A stretch of 64,000 nucleotides of DNA. Origin: Rhodocaloribacter litoris. Its GTDB lineage: Bacteria > Bacteroidota > Rhodothermia > Rhodothermales > ISCAR-4553. The translations under genes and the position numbers were made by a program. The stretch lies in contig NZ_CP076718.1 in assembly GCF_011682235.2 (NCBI RefSeq), positions 3,458,400 to 3,522,399 on the forward strand, given 5' to 3'. Below, piece by piece: positions 1-8,496 of this stretch. Each line of letters begins with the position of its first letter. Position 1 is the stretch's first letter. Under the pieces are notes generated by a model. It was not told the origin of the DNA, did no database searches, and saw only the letters and a program-made list of their open reading frames with translations.

Positions 1-14
1 CGGTGTGGTCGCGC

Positions 15-1976
15 TCAGGCCGTCACGGCCGGCTGCATCGCCGTGTCGATCTCCTTCAGGATATGCGCCGTGAAGTCGGCCAGCGACATGCTGCCCCGGT
101 CCCCCTCGCCGTGGCGGCGGACGGAGACGGTGCCCTGTTCTTCCTCGCGCGCGCCGACGATGAGCATGTACGGGATCTTCTGCACCTCGGCGCTGCGGAT
201 CTTGTAGCCCACCTTCTCGTTGCGCCGGTCCACCTCGACGCGGAGGCCGGCCTGGCGCAGCGCCTCGCCCACCTTTTCGGCGTAGGCTTCGAAGTCCTGG
301 CCGACGGGCAGCACGGCCACCTGCACCGGGGCCAGCCACGTCGGGAAGTTGCCGCCGGTGTGCTCGATCAGCACGCCGATGAAGCGTTCGAGCGAGCCGA
401 AGGGTGCGCGGTGGATCATCACCGGGCGGTGTTTCTGGTTGTCCTCGCCCACGTACCAGAGGTCGAACCGCTCGGGGAGGTTGTAGTCGAGCTGGACGGT
501 GCCGAGCTGCCATTCGCGGCCCAGGGCGTCCTTCACCATGAAATCGAGCTTGGGGCCGTAGAAGGCGGCCTCGCCGGGCACCTCCACGGCGTCGAGGCCC
601 ATCTCGGCCGCCGCCTCGCGGATGGCCTGCTCGGCGCGGTCCCAGGCGGCCGGGTCGCCGATGTACTTTTCTTGGTTGGCGGGATCGCGCAGGGAGATCT
701 GCGCCTTGAAGTCGTCGAACCCCAGGGCGCCGAAGACGAACAGCGTCAGGTCGATGACGTTCTTGAACTCGTCCTTGACCTGTTCGGGGGTGCAGAAGAT
801 GTGGGCGTCGTCCTGCGTGAAGCCGCGCACGCGGGTCAGCCCACCCAGCTCGCCGGACTGTTCGTAGCGGTAGACCGTGCCGAACTCGGCGTACCGGATG
901 GGCAGCTCGCGGTACGAATGCGGCCGGTCCGCATAGATCATGACGTGGTGCGGGCAGTTCATCGGCTTGAGGAGGTAGCCCTCTTCCCGCTCCGCATCCT
1001 CGAGCATGGGGGGGAACTGGCTCTCCTTGTAGTACGGGTAGTGCCCGCTGGTGCGATACAGCTCCAGGCGACCGATGTGCGGGGTCACGACCGGCTCGTA
1101 GCCGCGCCGGAGCTGTTCGCGCTTGAGGAACTCGGCCAGCGTATCGCGCAGCGTGGCGCCGCGCGGGAGCCACAGCGGCAGGCCCGGCCCCACCTTCGGG
1201 TTGAAGGTGAACAGCTCCAGCTCCCGGCCCAGCTTTCGATGGTCGCGTTGCCGGGCCAGCTCGAGCCGCTCCAGGTACTCGTCCAGTTCCTTCTTCTTCG
1301 GGAAGCTGATGCCGTAGATGCGTGTCAGCTGCGGGCGTTTCTCGTCCCCGCGCCAGTACGCCCCGGCGATGTTGAGCAGCTTGGGGTACTTGATGACGCC
1401 GGTCGAGGGGACGTGCGGGCCCCGGCAGAGGTCGGTGAAGTTGCCCTGGGTGTAGAAGGTGATGGTGCCGTCCTCCAGCTCCTCGATCAGCTCGAGCTTG
1501 TACTCGTCTCCCTTTTTCCGGTAGTAGGCCAGGGCTTCTGCTTTCGAGACGGGTCGCCGTTCGTAGGGCACGTCGCGCCGGGCCAGCTCCACCATCTTTT
1601 CCTCGATGCGTTCGAGGTCCTCCGGGCCGATCTTGCGCCCGCCGAGGTCGACGTCGTAGTAGAAGCCGTGTTCGATGGGCGGGCCGATGCCGAACTTGAC
1701 GCCGGGATAGAGGGCTTCGAGGGCCTCGGCCATCAGGTGGGCCGTCGAGTGCCAGTAGGTGGCTTTGCCCTCGGGGTCGTTCCAGGTGTAGATCCGGACG
1801 TGTGCGTCCTCCTCGATGGGACGGCTCAGGTCGCGCACCTCCCCGTCGACGCCGATGGACAGGGCGGCGCGGGCCAGTCCCGGCGAAATGCTCTCGGCCA
1901 CCTCGCGGCCGGTGACGCCCCGGGGGTATTCACGGGTGGATCCGTCGGGAAACGTGAGTCGGATGGTGTCGGGCAT
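15..1976 (-). CDS. thrS: Threonyl-tRNA synthetase
   Basis: Charges tRNA-Thr with threonine in the cytoplasm. The 653-residue product has the family's usual length and layout: a TGS domain (about 1-62), an editing domain with the HxxxH pair H76/H80, a class II core with zinc-ligand context MNCPHH, and motif 3 ([11 protein letters not shown]) before the C-terminal anticodon-binding domain. I chose the ATG at 1976 (MPDTIRLTF), which begins the TGS domain. An in-frame extension to 2147 would read through a transcription terminator and adds 57 residues of no family similarity. The leader upstream carries a Thr-rich peptide and a terminator, so expression is probably attenuated by charged tRNA-Thr. 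Family identity is certain; the regulation is inferred. Confidence 0.98.
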   Translation of the reverse strand: MPDTIRLTFPDGSTREYPRGVTGREVAESISPGLARAALSIGVDGEVRDLSRPIEEDAHVRIYTWNDPEGKATYWHSTAHLMAEALEALYPGVKFGIGPPIEHGFYYDVDLGGRKIGPEDLERIEEKMVELARRDVPYERRPVSKAEALAYYRKKGDEYKLELIEELEDGTITFYTQGNFTDLCRGPHVPSTGVIKYPKLLNIAGAYWRGDEKRPQLTRIYGISFPKKKELDEYLERLELARQRDHRKLGRELELFTFNPKVGPGLPLWLPRGATLRDTLAEFLKREQLRRGYEPVVTPHIGRLELYRTSGHYPYYKESQFPPMLEDAEREEGYLLKPMNCPHHVMIYADRPHSYRELPIRYAEFGTVYRYEQSGELGGLTRVRGFTQDDAHIFCTPEQVKDEFKNVIDLTLFVFGALGFDDFKAQISLRDPANQEKYIGDPAAWDRAEQAIREAAAEMGLDAVEVPGEAAFYGPKLDFMVKDALGREWQLGTVQLDYNLPERFDLWYVGEDNQKHRPVMIHRAPFGSLERFIGVLIEHTGGNFPTWLAPVQVAVLPVGQDFEAYAEKVGEALRQAGLRVEVDRRNEKVGYKIRSAEVQKIPYMLIVGAREEEQGTVSVRRHGEGDRGSMSLADFTAHILKEIDTAMQPAVTA

Positions 1977-2010
1977 GTTCGGGGTGGGCTTGCGGTTGGT
2001 GACGACGCAC

Positions 2011-2044
2011 AAAAAAACGCCCCATCGTGCCGGCGACGGGGCGT
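2011..2044 (-). terminator. Intrinsic terminator in the thrS leader (probable attenuator)
   Basis: Read on the minus strand, a 6-bp G+C stem (CGCCCC with GGGGCG, positions 2043-2038 and 2023-2018) continues after one mismatch into three more pairs, has a short loop, and is followed directly by seven T. It ends 35 nt before the thrS start codon. No minus-strand gene lies upstream that it could terminate, because the neighbouring gene at 2303 is on the plus strand. It therefore acts, if at all, on the thrS leader transcript. Confidence 0.8.
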
Positions 2045-2065
2045 TCTTTCGCCTCCGCACGCGGC

Positions 2066-2104
2066 TCAGCGGGGCTGTGTCGTCGTGTCGGTCGTCCGGT
2101 TCAT
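2066..2104 (-). CDS. Threonine-rich leader peptide (12 aa)
   Basis: A minus-strand ATG at 2104 opens a 12-codon frame, [12 protein letters not shown], then TGA. Five of the twelve codons are Thr, arranged TT-D-TTT. It ends 22 nt before the terminator stem in the thrS leader. This is the textbook arrangement of ribosome-mediated attenuation (compare thrL of Escherichia coli, or pheM ahead of pheST). No good ribosome-binding site is visible; translation may instead be coupled to the small frame that ends at 2101, whose TGA overlaps this ATG as ATGA. Translation has not been shown. Confidence 0.65.
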   Translation of the reverse strand: MNRTTDTTTQPR

Positions 2105-2160
2105 GGTCGTTGTCGGAGGGCGGCAGCGGATGACACGCAGGGTTCACGGGCGGGTTTCAT
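2101..2160 (-). CDS. Possible small upstream ORF in the thrS leader (19 aa)
   Basis: A minus-strand ATG at 2160 gives [19 protein letters not shown] and stops at TGA 2103-2101. The stop overlaps the ATG of the Thr-rich leader peptide by four bases (ATGA). It has no threonine enrichment. It may only be chance, but the overlap would let ribosomes reinitiate on the leader peptide. No family is recognisable. Confidence 0.3.
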   Translation of the reverse strand: MKPAREPCVSSAAALRQRP

Positions 2161-2181
2161 CCGGGCGCACACCGTCACCGG

Positions 2182-2219
2182 CAATTTACACCCGTCCTGA
2201 AGGTGAAACTGCAAAAAAA
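2182..2219 (-). promoter_or_regulatory. Candidate thrS promoter
   Basis: On the minus strand TTTTTTTG (2219-2212) is followed 23 nt later by TAAATTG (2188-2182). This resembles the Bacteroidota pair TTTG / TAnnTTTG, with the -7 box one base short. Initiation about 7 nt downstream would give a leader near 195 nt containing both small frames and the terminator. The sequence match is only approximate. Confidence 0.35.
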
Positions 2220-2302
2220 CGAGGTATTCCCGGGTTCGCTTAAACGAAACGCCGCGACGGACGATCACAACGAAAAGGCCATTCAACCCGAGCAAGATCC
2301 GC

Positions 2303-2824
2303 GTGGAGACAACCGGAAGCCTGCGTTCGCTGCACCTGCGCTATGCCCCGCACCTCAAGCCGTGGGTAGGCACCCTCTTTCTGGCACCGTGGTGCCTCTA
2401 TTTCGTCCTCTCCTACGGCACCTACACATTCATGGACACTGTGGCCCTCATCTTCCACGAGGCCGGTCACGTGTTCTTTGCCCCCTTCGGCCCGTTTCTC
2501 CGCATCGCCGGGGGGACGCTGATGCAGGTGCTGCTGCCGCTCTTCCTGGTGTGGAACTTCCGGCGCCAGGCATACCGGTTCGGGGTGCAGGCCATGCTGG
2601 TCTGGCTGGGGCACAACCTGCTCAACGTCAGTGTCTATGCGGCCGACGCGCAGGTGCGGCAACTCCCCCTGCTCGGTGGCGACCGCGCCGTGCACGACTG
2701 GGCCTACCTGTTGGGTGAACTGGGCCTGCTTCCCTATGCCCAGGCCGTCGGCAGCCTCTTTTTCGCGCTGGCTCTGCTCGTCTTCAGCCTGGCGCTCGTG
2801 CTGCCCCGCTTCTCGGTGGATTGA
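2303..2824 (+). CDS. Membrane protein with HExxH motif
   Basis: A 173-residue membrane protein, with about four hydrophobic segments. It contains FHEAGHVFFAPFG near residues 51-63, an HExxH zinc-binding motif at the edge of a hydrophobic segment, as in site-2 protease-like (M50) enzymes. A second GHNLLN motif follows near residue 107. The canonical M50 NPDG motif is not visible, so calling it a protease is tentative. The first codon of the open frame is GTG at 2303, and no better ATG precedes the first membrane segment. It stands alone, divergent from thrS. It could equally be a non-peptidase membrane protein of an uncharacterised family. Confidence 0.75.
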   Translation: METTGSLRSLHLRYAPHLKPWVGTLFLAPWCLYFVLSYGTYTFMDTVALIFHEAGHVFFAPFGPFLRIAGGTLMQVLLPLFLVWNFRRQAYRFGVQAMLVWLGHNLLNVSVYAADAQVRQLPLLGGDRAVHDWAYLLGELGLLPYAQAVGSLFFALALLVFSLALVLPRFSVD

Positions 2825-2841
2825 GCCGGGGCTGGTGGCGC

Positions 2842-2880
2842 AAAAAAAGAGCGTGCCGTCCGCTCGGGCGGGCAGCACGC
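2842..2880 (-). terminator. Rho-independent terminator, minus strand
   Basis: Inverted repeat with a perfect outer stem GCGTGC/GCACGC (2880-2875 and 2856-2851) and a G+C-rich interior. On the minus strand it is followed by CT and then seven T (2848-2842). It lies about 90 nt beyond the stop codon of the small minus-strand gene at 2970 and faces the end of the plus-strand gene ending at 2824. Confidence 0.7.
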
Positions 2881-2969
2881 TTCGTTGTGGAAGCCGGGGT
2901 CGTGGTGGCATGGCACATCGGGGGTGATGACTCCAAGGCGAGTGCACCCCGGCAAAGTACCGCACCGCT

Positions 2970-3179
2970 TCAATCACAGCGGACGATCTCGACCGTCTCC
3001 AGGTCGTTGCTCAGAGCCACCGACCCGCGGTCGCGCAACTCTTCGAGCAGGGTGCGGCGCGAGCGCATGTCGGTGCGCTTGTCGAGCTTGAGCCGGCAGA
3101 GCGCGGCACTCAGAGCCACCCAGGGATTCGTGATCGGGAGCACCAGTTGTTTCTGCGGTATGTGAACTTCGTACAGCAT
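2970..3179 (-). CDS. Small hypothetical protein (69 aa)
   Basis: An open frame from ATG 3179 with no recognised family. The product is mixed-charge, with a basic middle (KLDKRTDMRSRRTLLEEL) and no signal peptide or membrane segment. Support for a real gene is positional: it fills an otherwise empty gap, has the same orientation as the dehydrogenase upstream (96 bp away), and is followed by a good terminator. The first third is hydrophobic and could pack as a small domain. Function unknown. Confidence 0.5.
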   Translation of the reverse strand: MLYEVHIPQKQLVLPITNPWVALSAALCRLKLDKRTDMRSRRTLLEELRDRGSVALSNDLETVEIVRCD

Positions 3180-3275
3180 GGCAGGCGTGAAGGAGAGGTT
3201 CGTCGAAATGGTGTAAGGAGGTTCGGACGGACGCCCACCCTGCTTTCAGCTTGCCGGTCGAAAAGCGCCTGCGGC

Positions 3276-4043
3276 TCATCGGGGGGCCATGCGGATGGCG
3301 CCGTCGAGGCGGATGACCTCGCCGTTGAGCATCACGTTCTCGATGATGTGCCGGACGAGGAAAGCATACTCGGCCGGGCGGCCCAGGCGCGGCGGAAAGG
3401 GGACCTGCTGGCTGAGGGAAGCCTTGACCTCTTCCGGCATGCCGGCCACCATCGGGGTTTCGAAGACGCCCGGCGCGATGGTCATGACCCGGATTCCGTG
3501 CCGGGCCAGGTCGCGGGCCAGCGGCAACGTCATCCCGACGACGCCCCCCTTCGAGGCCGCGTAGGCCACCTGCCCGATCTGACCGTCGAAGGCGGCCACC
3601 GAGGCCGTGTTGACGACCACGCCCCGCTCGCCCTCTTCGCTCGGGGTGTTCTCGGCCATGACGACGGCGGCCAGCCGGATCACATTGAACGTGCCGAGGA
3701 GGTTGATCCGGACGACGCGGGCGAAGCTTTCGAGGTCGTGTGGGCCGTCTTTGCCCAGGGTTCGCCGGGCGAGGACGATGCCGGCGCAGTTGACCACGCC
3801 GTGAAGGGCGCCGAAACGTTCGCGGGCGGCGTCGAGGGCCGCCCGGACGCTGTCCTCTTCGGTCACGTCCGTTTCGACGAAGTGGGCGCGTTCGCCCAGC
3901 GCGGTGGCGCGTTCCGTCCCCGCCGCCGCGTTCACCTCGGCGATGACGACGTTGGCCCCGGCTTCGATGAGCTGTTCCGCGGTGGCGGCCCCGAGGCCGG
4001 AGCCGCCGCCGGTCACGAGGAAGGTATGCCCGGGTATCTGCAT
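3276..4043 (-). CDS. SDR family dehydrogenase, 3-hydroxyacyl-CoA dehydrogenase type II-like
   Basis: A 255-residue classical short-chain dehydrogenase. The cofactor motif TGGGSGLG spans residues 11-18, NCAG follows, the catalytic Ser is in NTASVAA, and the YxxxK pair is in VAYAASKGG. Several features match the 17-beta-hydroxysteroid dehydrogenase type 10 / 3-hydroxy-2-methylbutyryl-CoA dehydrogenase branch: the N-terminal VTGGGSGLG, the long segment before NTASVAAF, and the ending [12 protein letters not shown]. It is likely NAD-dependent in beta-oxidation or isoleucine degradation. It is followed 96 bp on by a small ORF and preceded 130 bp upstream by an alcohol dehydrogenase. The substrate is inferred from the family. 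Confidence 0.9.
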   Translation of the reverse strand: MQIPGHTFLVTGGGSGLGAATAEQLIEAGANVVIAEVNAAAGTERATALGERAHFVETDVTEEDSVRAALDAARERFGALHGVVNCAGIVLARRTLGKDGPHDLESFARVVRINLLGTFNVIRLAAVVMAENTPSEEGERGVVVNTASVAAFDGQIGQVAYAASKGGVVGMTLPLARDLARHGIRVMTIAPGVFETPMVAGMPEEVKASLSQQVPFPPRLGRPAEYAFLVRHIIENVMLNGEVIRLDGAIRMAPR

Positions 4044-4172
4044 GACAGGCCCTCACGTTGGGTTCGAAAGGGAAAAAGCGCTTTTCCGCGCGTGCCGGTG
4101 AAGGTACGACGCCCCGGTGTGAAGGCGCGGCGAAAACGGCTTTTGCCACCGGGCCCGGCGCGTGCCGTCCCC

Positions 4173-5201
4173 TCAGGAGACGACCAGCACCTTGGCACCG
4201 CGGATCTTCTGCGTCTTCAACTCGAGCAGGGCCCGGTTGGCTGCTTCGAGCGGGTAGGTTTGCACGTCCGGCCGGAGGGGCACGCCAGCGGCCAGGGCCA
4301 GGAACTCGCGCACGTCGCGGCGGGTGACGTTGGCCACGCTCTTGATCTCGCGCTCCATCCACAGGTGTTTCGCATAGTCGAGGCGCAGGAGCTCCTTGCG
4401 GTCTGTGTCTTCCTTGCGGATGGCGTTGACGACCAGGCGCCCGCCCGGCTTGAGGTTCTTCAGGGCTTCGACGACGGGCTTCCAGGCCGGGGTGGTGTCG
4501 ATGACGGCGTCGAGCGGTTCGGGGGCTTCGTCGGCCGTATCTCCGGCCCAGACGGCGCCGAGCTCGCGGGCGAAAGCGCGTTCGGTGGGGCTGCGGGCGA
4601 AGACGTGGACACGGGTGTTCGGGAAGCGGTGTCGCACCATCTTCAGCACCAGATGGCCCGATCCGCCGAAGCCGGTCAGGCCGAGCGCCTGCCCGTCCTG
4701 CACCCCGGTGAGGCGGAGCGAACGGTAGCCGATGGCGCCGGCGCACAGGTGCGGCGCGGCCTCGGCGTCGGTGAAGGCATCCGGGATCGGATGGACGAAC
4801 GCCGCCGGCGCTTTCATGTACTCGGCATAGCCGCCGTGCACGTCGCGGCCGGTGGCGCGGAAAGCCGGGCACAGGTTTTCCTGGCCGGACCGGCAGAAGG
4901 GACAGGTGCCGCAGGCCGCGTAGATCCAGGCCACTCCCACCCGGTCACCTTCGTGCACGTCGCTTACGCCCGGACCGCACGCCACCACGCGGCCGACGAC
5001 CTGATGCCCCGGCACGACCGGCAGTTTCGGCGGGGGCGTCCGTCCTTCGATCTCGTCGAGTTCGGTGTGGCAGACCCCGCACGCCGAGACGCGGATCAGT
5101 ACCTCGCCCTCGCCGGGATCGGGAACGGGCAGTTCGGCCGGTCGGAGCGGCTCCGGATCGTCCGGCAGCCGCGTGATCCGGTCGAGTAGCATCGCTTTCA
5201 T
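4173..5201 (-). CDS. Zinc-dependent alcohol dehydrogenase
   Basis: A 342-residue medium-chain dehydrogenase. Catalytic zinc ligands are C44 (GVCHTE) and H66 (PGHQ). The structural zinc site is C97, C100, C103, C111 (CGTCPFC...C). A Rossmann region with GFGGSGHLVLK lies near 195-205. It resembles the bacterial AdhA group with PVVPGHQVVGRV. It probably oxidises primary or allylic alcohols or reduces aldehydes with NAD(P). The gene reads in the same direction as the SDR gene 130 bp downstream; between them is an AT-flanked palindrome (about 4069-4085). Natural substrate unknown. Confidence 0.93.
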   Translation of the reverse strand: MKAMLLDRITRLPDDPEPLRPAELPVPDPGEGEVLIRVSACGVCHTELDEIEGRTPPPKLPVVPGHQVVGRVVACGPGVSDVHEGDRVGVAWIYAACGTCPFCRSGQENLCPAFRATGRDVHGGYAEYMKAPAAFVHPIPDAFTDAEAAPHLCAGAIGYRSLRLTGVQDGQALGLTGFGGSGHLVLKMVRHRFPNTRVHVFARSPTERAFARELGAVWAGDTADEAPEPLDAVIDTTPAWKPVVEALKNLKPGGRLVVNAIRKEDTDRKELLRLDYAKHLWMEREIKSVANVTRRDVREFLALAAGVPLRPDVQTYPLEAANRALLELKTQKIRGAKVLVVS

Positions 5202-5264
5202 AGGTCCACATTACTGGGCTTACAGGTTGTACGACGGGTCGGGTCAGGGGGCTTCGCCGCTCCG

Positions 5265-5732
5265 CTACGCCCCTCCGGCCTGGTCGGCCGCGCGTTTCCA
5301 CATGAGCAGGACGAGCCAGAGGACGAAAACGCGGAAGGCCAGGGGCAGCGTCTCCGGCAGGTCGGCCAGGGCGCGGCGCGAGAAGGGACGGGCCGGGCGG
5401 ATGGATCCCACGGGCCGGTCGTTTTGGCAGAGCACATACCGCCGGCTTGCCCATGAAGCGGGCCGGAGCACGTACCGCTCGCCCGCAAAGTCGATCTCGA
5501 AACGGCGGCGGAAAGCGCTGGGCTTCTCGGCGGAAGCCACCACCCTGTCGTCACACGCGAGGAGGAAACGCCCGCCGAGGAGTTTTTCCCGGGTCACCGT
5601 GTAGGCGGCTTCTTCGAGGAGGAGGTGCCCGGCTTCGCGGAACCAGGAGCGCTCGGTGACGGCTACGGGCGTCTCGTCGTCGAAGATCCGGTAGTTCCAC
5701 GAGAACGGGCCGAGGGGGCGGGCATGGAGCAT
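5265..5732 (-). CDS. Hypothetical protein with C-terminal membrane segment
   Basis: A 155-residue protein that I cannot assign to a named family with confidence. The first 110 residues are beta-rich with repeated aromatic/basic stretches, loosely like LURP-one/Tubby C-terminal folds. They are followed by one hydrophobic segment (LAFRVFVLWLVLLMWK, about 129-145) and a short polar tail. It is divergent from queE, with about 45 bp between start codons, and 63 bp upstream of the alcohol dehydrogenase on the same strand. Probably a tail-anchored membrane protein; function unknown. Confidence 0.7.
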   Translation of the reverse strand: MLHARPLGPFSWNYRIFDDETPVAVTERSWFREAGHLLLEEAAYTVTREKLLGGRFLLACDDRVVASAEKPSAFRRRFEIDFAGERYVLRPASWASRRYVLCQNDRPVGSIRPARPFSRRALADLPETLPLAFRVFVLWLVLLMWKRAADQAGGA

Positions 5733-5776
5733 AGACGGAGGATGTGGCGTTTATGCCGGGCAGGAGGCATGGCGGG

Positions 5777-6418
5777 ATGAGCTACTCGGTCAAGGAAATA
5801 TACTACACGCTGCAGGGAGAAGGGGCGCAGACGGGGCGTCCGGCCGTCTTTCTCCGCTTTGCGGGGTGCAACCTGTGGACGGGGCGGGAGGCGGACCGCG
5901 CCACGGCCGTCTGCCGGTTCTGTGACACGGACTTCGTGGGCACCGACGGGCCGGGGGGCGGCAAGTACCGGACGCCGCAGGCGCTGGCCCGCGCCGTGGC
6001 GGCGTGCTGGCCCGGTCCTCGCGACGGGCACGACCGCCCCTACGTCGTCTGCACCGGTGGCGAGCCCCTGCTCCAGCTCGACGCGCCGCTCGTGGCGGCT
6101 CTCCACGCCGAGGGCTTCGAAGTGGCCGTCGAGACGAACGGAACGCGCCCCGCCCCGCCCGGCCTCGACTGGATCTGCGTCAGTCCCAAAGCCGGCGCCG
6201 ACCTGGTCCTCACCCGCGGCGACGAGCTGAAACTGGTTTATCCCCAGCCCGGCGCTCCGCCCGAGCGCTTTCGTCACCTCGCCTTCAAGCACTTCTTCCT
6301 CCAGCCCATGGATGGGCCGGACGTGGCGGAGAACACCCGCCGCGCCCTGCAGTATTGCCTCGAACACCCGCCCTGGCGGCTCAGCCTGCAGACACACAAG
6401 CTGCTGGCCATCCCCTGA
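5777..6418 (+). CDS. queE: 7-carboxy-7-deazaguanine synthase
   Basis: A radical SAM enzyme making 7-carboxy-7-deazaguanine for queuosine or other 7-deazapurines. The product is 213 residues. The iron-sulfur cysteines are C31, C46 and C49, an expanded CX14CX2C motif as seen in some QueE branches instead of CX3CX2C. The opening [14 protein letters not shown] and the motif CTGGEPLLQ are diagnostic. I chose the ATG at 5777 because an AGGAG-like site lies 10-14 nt upstream; the open frame extends to a GTG at 5744 with no family similarity. No other queuosine gene is adjacent. Confidence 0.95.
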   Translation: MSYSVKEIYYTLQGEGAQTGRPAVFLRFAGCNLWTGREADRATAVCRFCDTDFVGTDGPGGGKYRTPQALARAVAACWPGPRDGHDRPYVVCTGGEPLLQLDAPLVAALHAEGFEVAVETNGTRPAPPGLDWICVSPKAGADLVLTRGDELKLVYPQPGAPPERFRHLAFKHFFLQPMDGPDVAENTRRALQYCLEHPPWRLSLQTHKLLAIP

Positions 6419-6539
6419 CGTGCCGCGAAACCGGCCGCCGGGCTTGCTCCTGCCCCTCTTTTGCCCCTACTTTGCCCGGGGCGTCAAACGTGGCTACGTC
6501 CGACGCCTCGATCCGCAATGGGCAATCCGAGCGATCCGT

Positions 6540-8486
6540 ATGGGCTGGTTCACGCAGGACGACTTCGACCGCTGGCTCGCCGGCGAGCACTTCGACAGCT
6601 ATCACCGTCTGGGGGCGCACCCGGACGAGCACGGCGTGTGGTTTGCCGTCTGGGCGCCACACGCGGACTACGTCGCCGTCATCGGCGACTTCAACGGGTG
6701 GAACCCCGGGGCCAACCCGTTGCACAAGGTCGGCGGGTGGGCCGGCCTCTGGGAGGGCTACGTCGAAGGGGCACGCCCGGGCCACCACTACAAGTACCGC
6801 ATCCAGCGCGGGTATTATCACGCCGACAAGACCGATCCCTATGCCTTTCGCATCGAGGCGCCGGTGCCCGAGGGCAATCCCGTGGCCGGCCTCTCGGCCA
6901 TCGTCACCGATCTGCATTACCCGTGGGGTGACGACGACTGGATGCACCGCCGGAGAGGCCCTGCTTCCCTCGAACAGCCCGTGGCGGCCTACGAAGTCCA
7001 CCTGGGCTCGTGGCGCAAACGGGCGGACGGCTACTCGCTCTCCTACCGTGAGATCGCCGAACCGCTGGCCGACCACGTCGAGCGGCTCGGCTTCACGCAC
7101 GTCGAGCTGCTGCCGGTGATGGAGCATCCTTACTACGCCTCGTGGGGGTACCAGGTCGTGGGCTACTATGCGCCCACCTACCGCTACGGCACGCCCCAGG
7201 ACCTGATGTACCTGATCGACTACCTGCACCAGCGCGGCATCGGCGTCCTCATCGACTGGGTGCCGGCCCACTTCGCCACCGATCCCCAGGGTCTCGTCTT
7301 CTTCGACGGCTCCACCCTCTATGAGTACGACGACCCCCTCATGCGCTATCACCCGGACTGGGGCACCTACGTCTTCGACTACAACAAACCCGGCGTCCGC
7401 AACTTCCTCGTCTCCAACGCCCTCTTCTGGCTCGACCGCTACCACGCCGACGGCCTCCGCTTCGACGCCGTGGCCTCGATGCTCTACCGCGACTACTCGC
7501 GCAGCGAATGGCGACCCAACCGGTACGGTGGGCGTGAGAACCTGGAGGCCATCAGCCTGCTCAAGACCGTCAACGAGGCCGCCTATGCCCGCTTCCCCGA
7601 AGTGATGATGGTCGCCGAGGAATCGACGGCCTGGCCGAAGGTGTCCCATCCTACCTGGGAGGGCGGGCTCGGCTTTCTCTACAAGTGGAATATGGGGTGG
7701 ATGCACGACGTGCTCGAGTACATGCGCCGGGATCCGATCCACCGCAAGTACCACCACCACCAGTTCACCTTCTCGATGGTCTACGCCTATTCGGAGCACT
7801 ACATCCTGCCGCTCTCGCATGACGAGGTGGTGCACGGCAAGGGGTCGCTCTGGGGCAAGATGCCGGGCGATGCCTGGCAGAAGGCGGCCGGCCTGCGGCT
7901 GCTCTACGCGCACATGGTGGGCCATCCCGGCAAGAAGCTACTGTTCATGGGCGGGGAGTTCGGGCAGGAACGGGAGTGGAACCACGACGCCGAGCTCGAC
8001 TGGCACCTGCTCGACGACCCGCTGCATGCCGGCGTCTTCCGCTGGGTGACGGATCTCTTTCACCTCTATCGCAACCACCCGGCCCTGTGGAACGACCAGC
8101 CCGGCGGCTTCGAGTGGGCCGTGCTGGACGATTACCAGCAGAGCGTCTTTGCCTATGAACGCCGGGGCGGCGACCAGACGCTGCTGTTCGTGCTCAACTT
8201 CACGCCGGTGCCCCGGGAGCACTATCGTATCGGCCTCTCCCGGGCCGGCACCTGGCGGCAACTGCTCAACAGCGACGCCACCCCCTACGGCGGCAGCGGG
8301 GTTGGCCTCGTCGAGCGCGTGGCGACCGAGCCCGAGCCGATGCACGGGCGCGAGCAGTCCGCCGCCTTCACCCTGCCCCCGCTGGGGGCGATGGTCTTTG
8401 CTTTCGAAGCGCCGCCGGAGAAGGCGAGACGATCCCGGCGTTCGGCTGCAAAGAAACCTGCCGGCGCCCGGAAGCCGGGCACGTGA
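6540..8486 (+). CDS. glgB: 1,4-alpha-glucan branching enzyme
   Basis: Introduces alpha-1,6 branches into glycogen. The 648-residue product starts at MGWFTQDDF. It has a CBM48 domain (about 28-120, with [18 protein letters not shown]), then a GH13 barrel with nucleophile D309 ([10 protein letters not shown]), the acid/base Glu in VAEEST (360/361) and the third carboxylate in [13 protein letters not shown], and a C-terminal beta domain. It lacks the extra N1 domain of the longest GlgB forms. The open frame runs further upstream into queE, but that part has no homology. malQ lies elsewhere in the window; glgA and glgC are not present. Confidence 0.97.
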   Translation: MGWFTQDDFDRWLAGEHFDSYHRLGAHPDEHGVWFAVWAPHADYVAVIGDFNGWNPGANPLHKVGGWAGLWEGYVEGARPGHHYKYRIQRGYYHADKTDPYAFRIEAPVPEGNPVAGLSAIVTDLHYPWGDDDWMHRRRGPASLEQPVAAYEVHLGSWRKRADGYSLSYREIAEPLADHVERLGFTHVELLPVMEHPYYASWGYQVVGYYAPTYRYGTPQDLMYLIDYLHQRGIGVLIDWVPAHFATDPQGLVFFDGSTLYEYDDPLMRYHPDWGTYVFDYNKPGVRNFLVSNALFWLDRYHADGLRFDAVASMLYRDYSRSEWRPNRYGGRENLEAISLLKTVNEAAYARFPEVMMVAEESTAWPKVSHPTWEGGLGFLYKWNMGWMHDVLEYMRRDPIHRKYHHHQFTFSMVYAYSEHYILPLSHDEVVHGKGSLWGKMPGDAWQKAAGLRLLYAHMVGHPGKKLLFMGGEFGQEREWNHDAELDWHLLDDPLHAGVFRWVTDLFHLYRNHPALWNDQPGGFEWAVLDDYQQSVFAYERRGGDQTLLFVLNFTPVPREHYRIGLSRAGTWRQLLNSDATPYGGSGVGLVERVATEPEPMHGREQSAAFTLPPLGAMVFAFEAPPEKARRSRRSAAKKPAGARKPGT

Positions 8487-8496
8487 GGGCCGGTGT

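Noticed and set aside
1977-2147. N-terminal extension of thrS to 2147
   Set aside because: It would cross the terminator and adds residues before the TGS domain that have no counterpart in the family.
3-2243. 746-residue open frame opposite thrS
   Set aside because: It is the antisense shadow of thrS in high-GC DNA; composition is shadow-like and no family matches.
2974-4872. 632-residue minus-strand frame
   Set aside because: Arg/Pro/Gly-rich shadow of the SDR and alcohol dehydrogenase genes in another phase.
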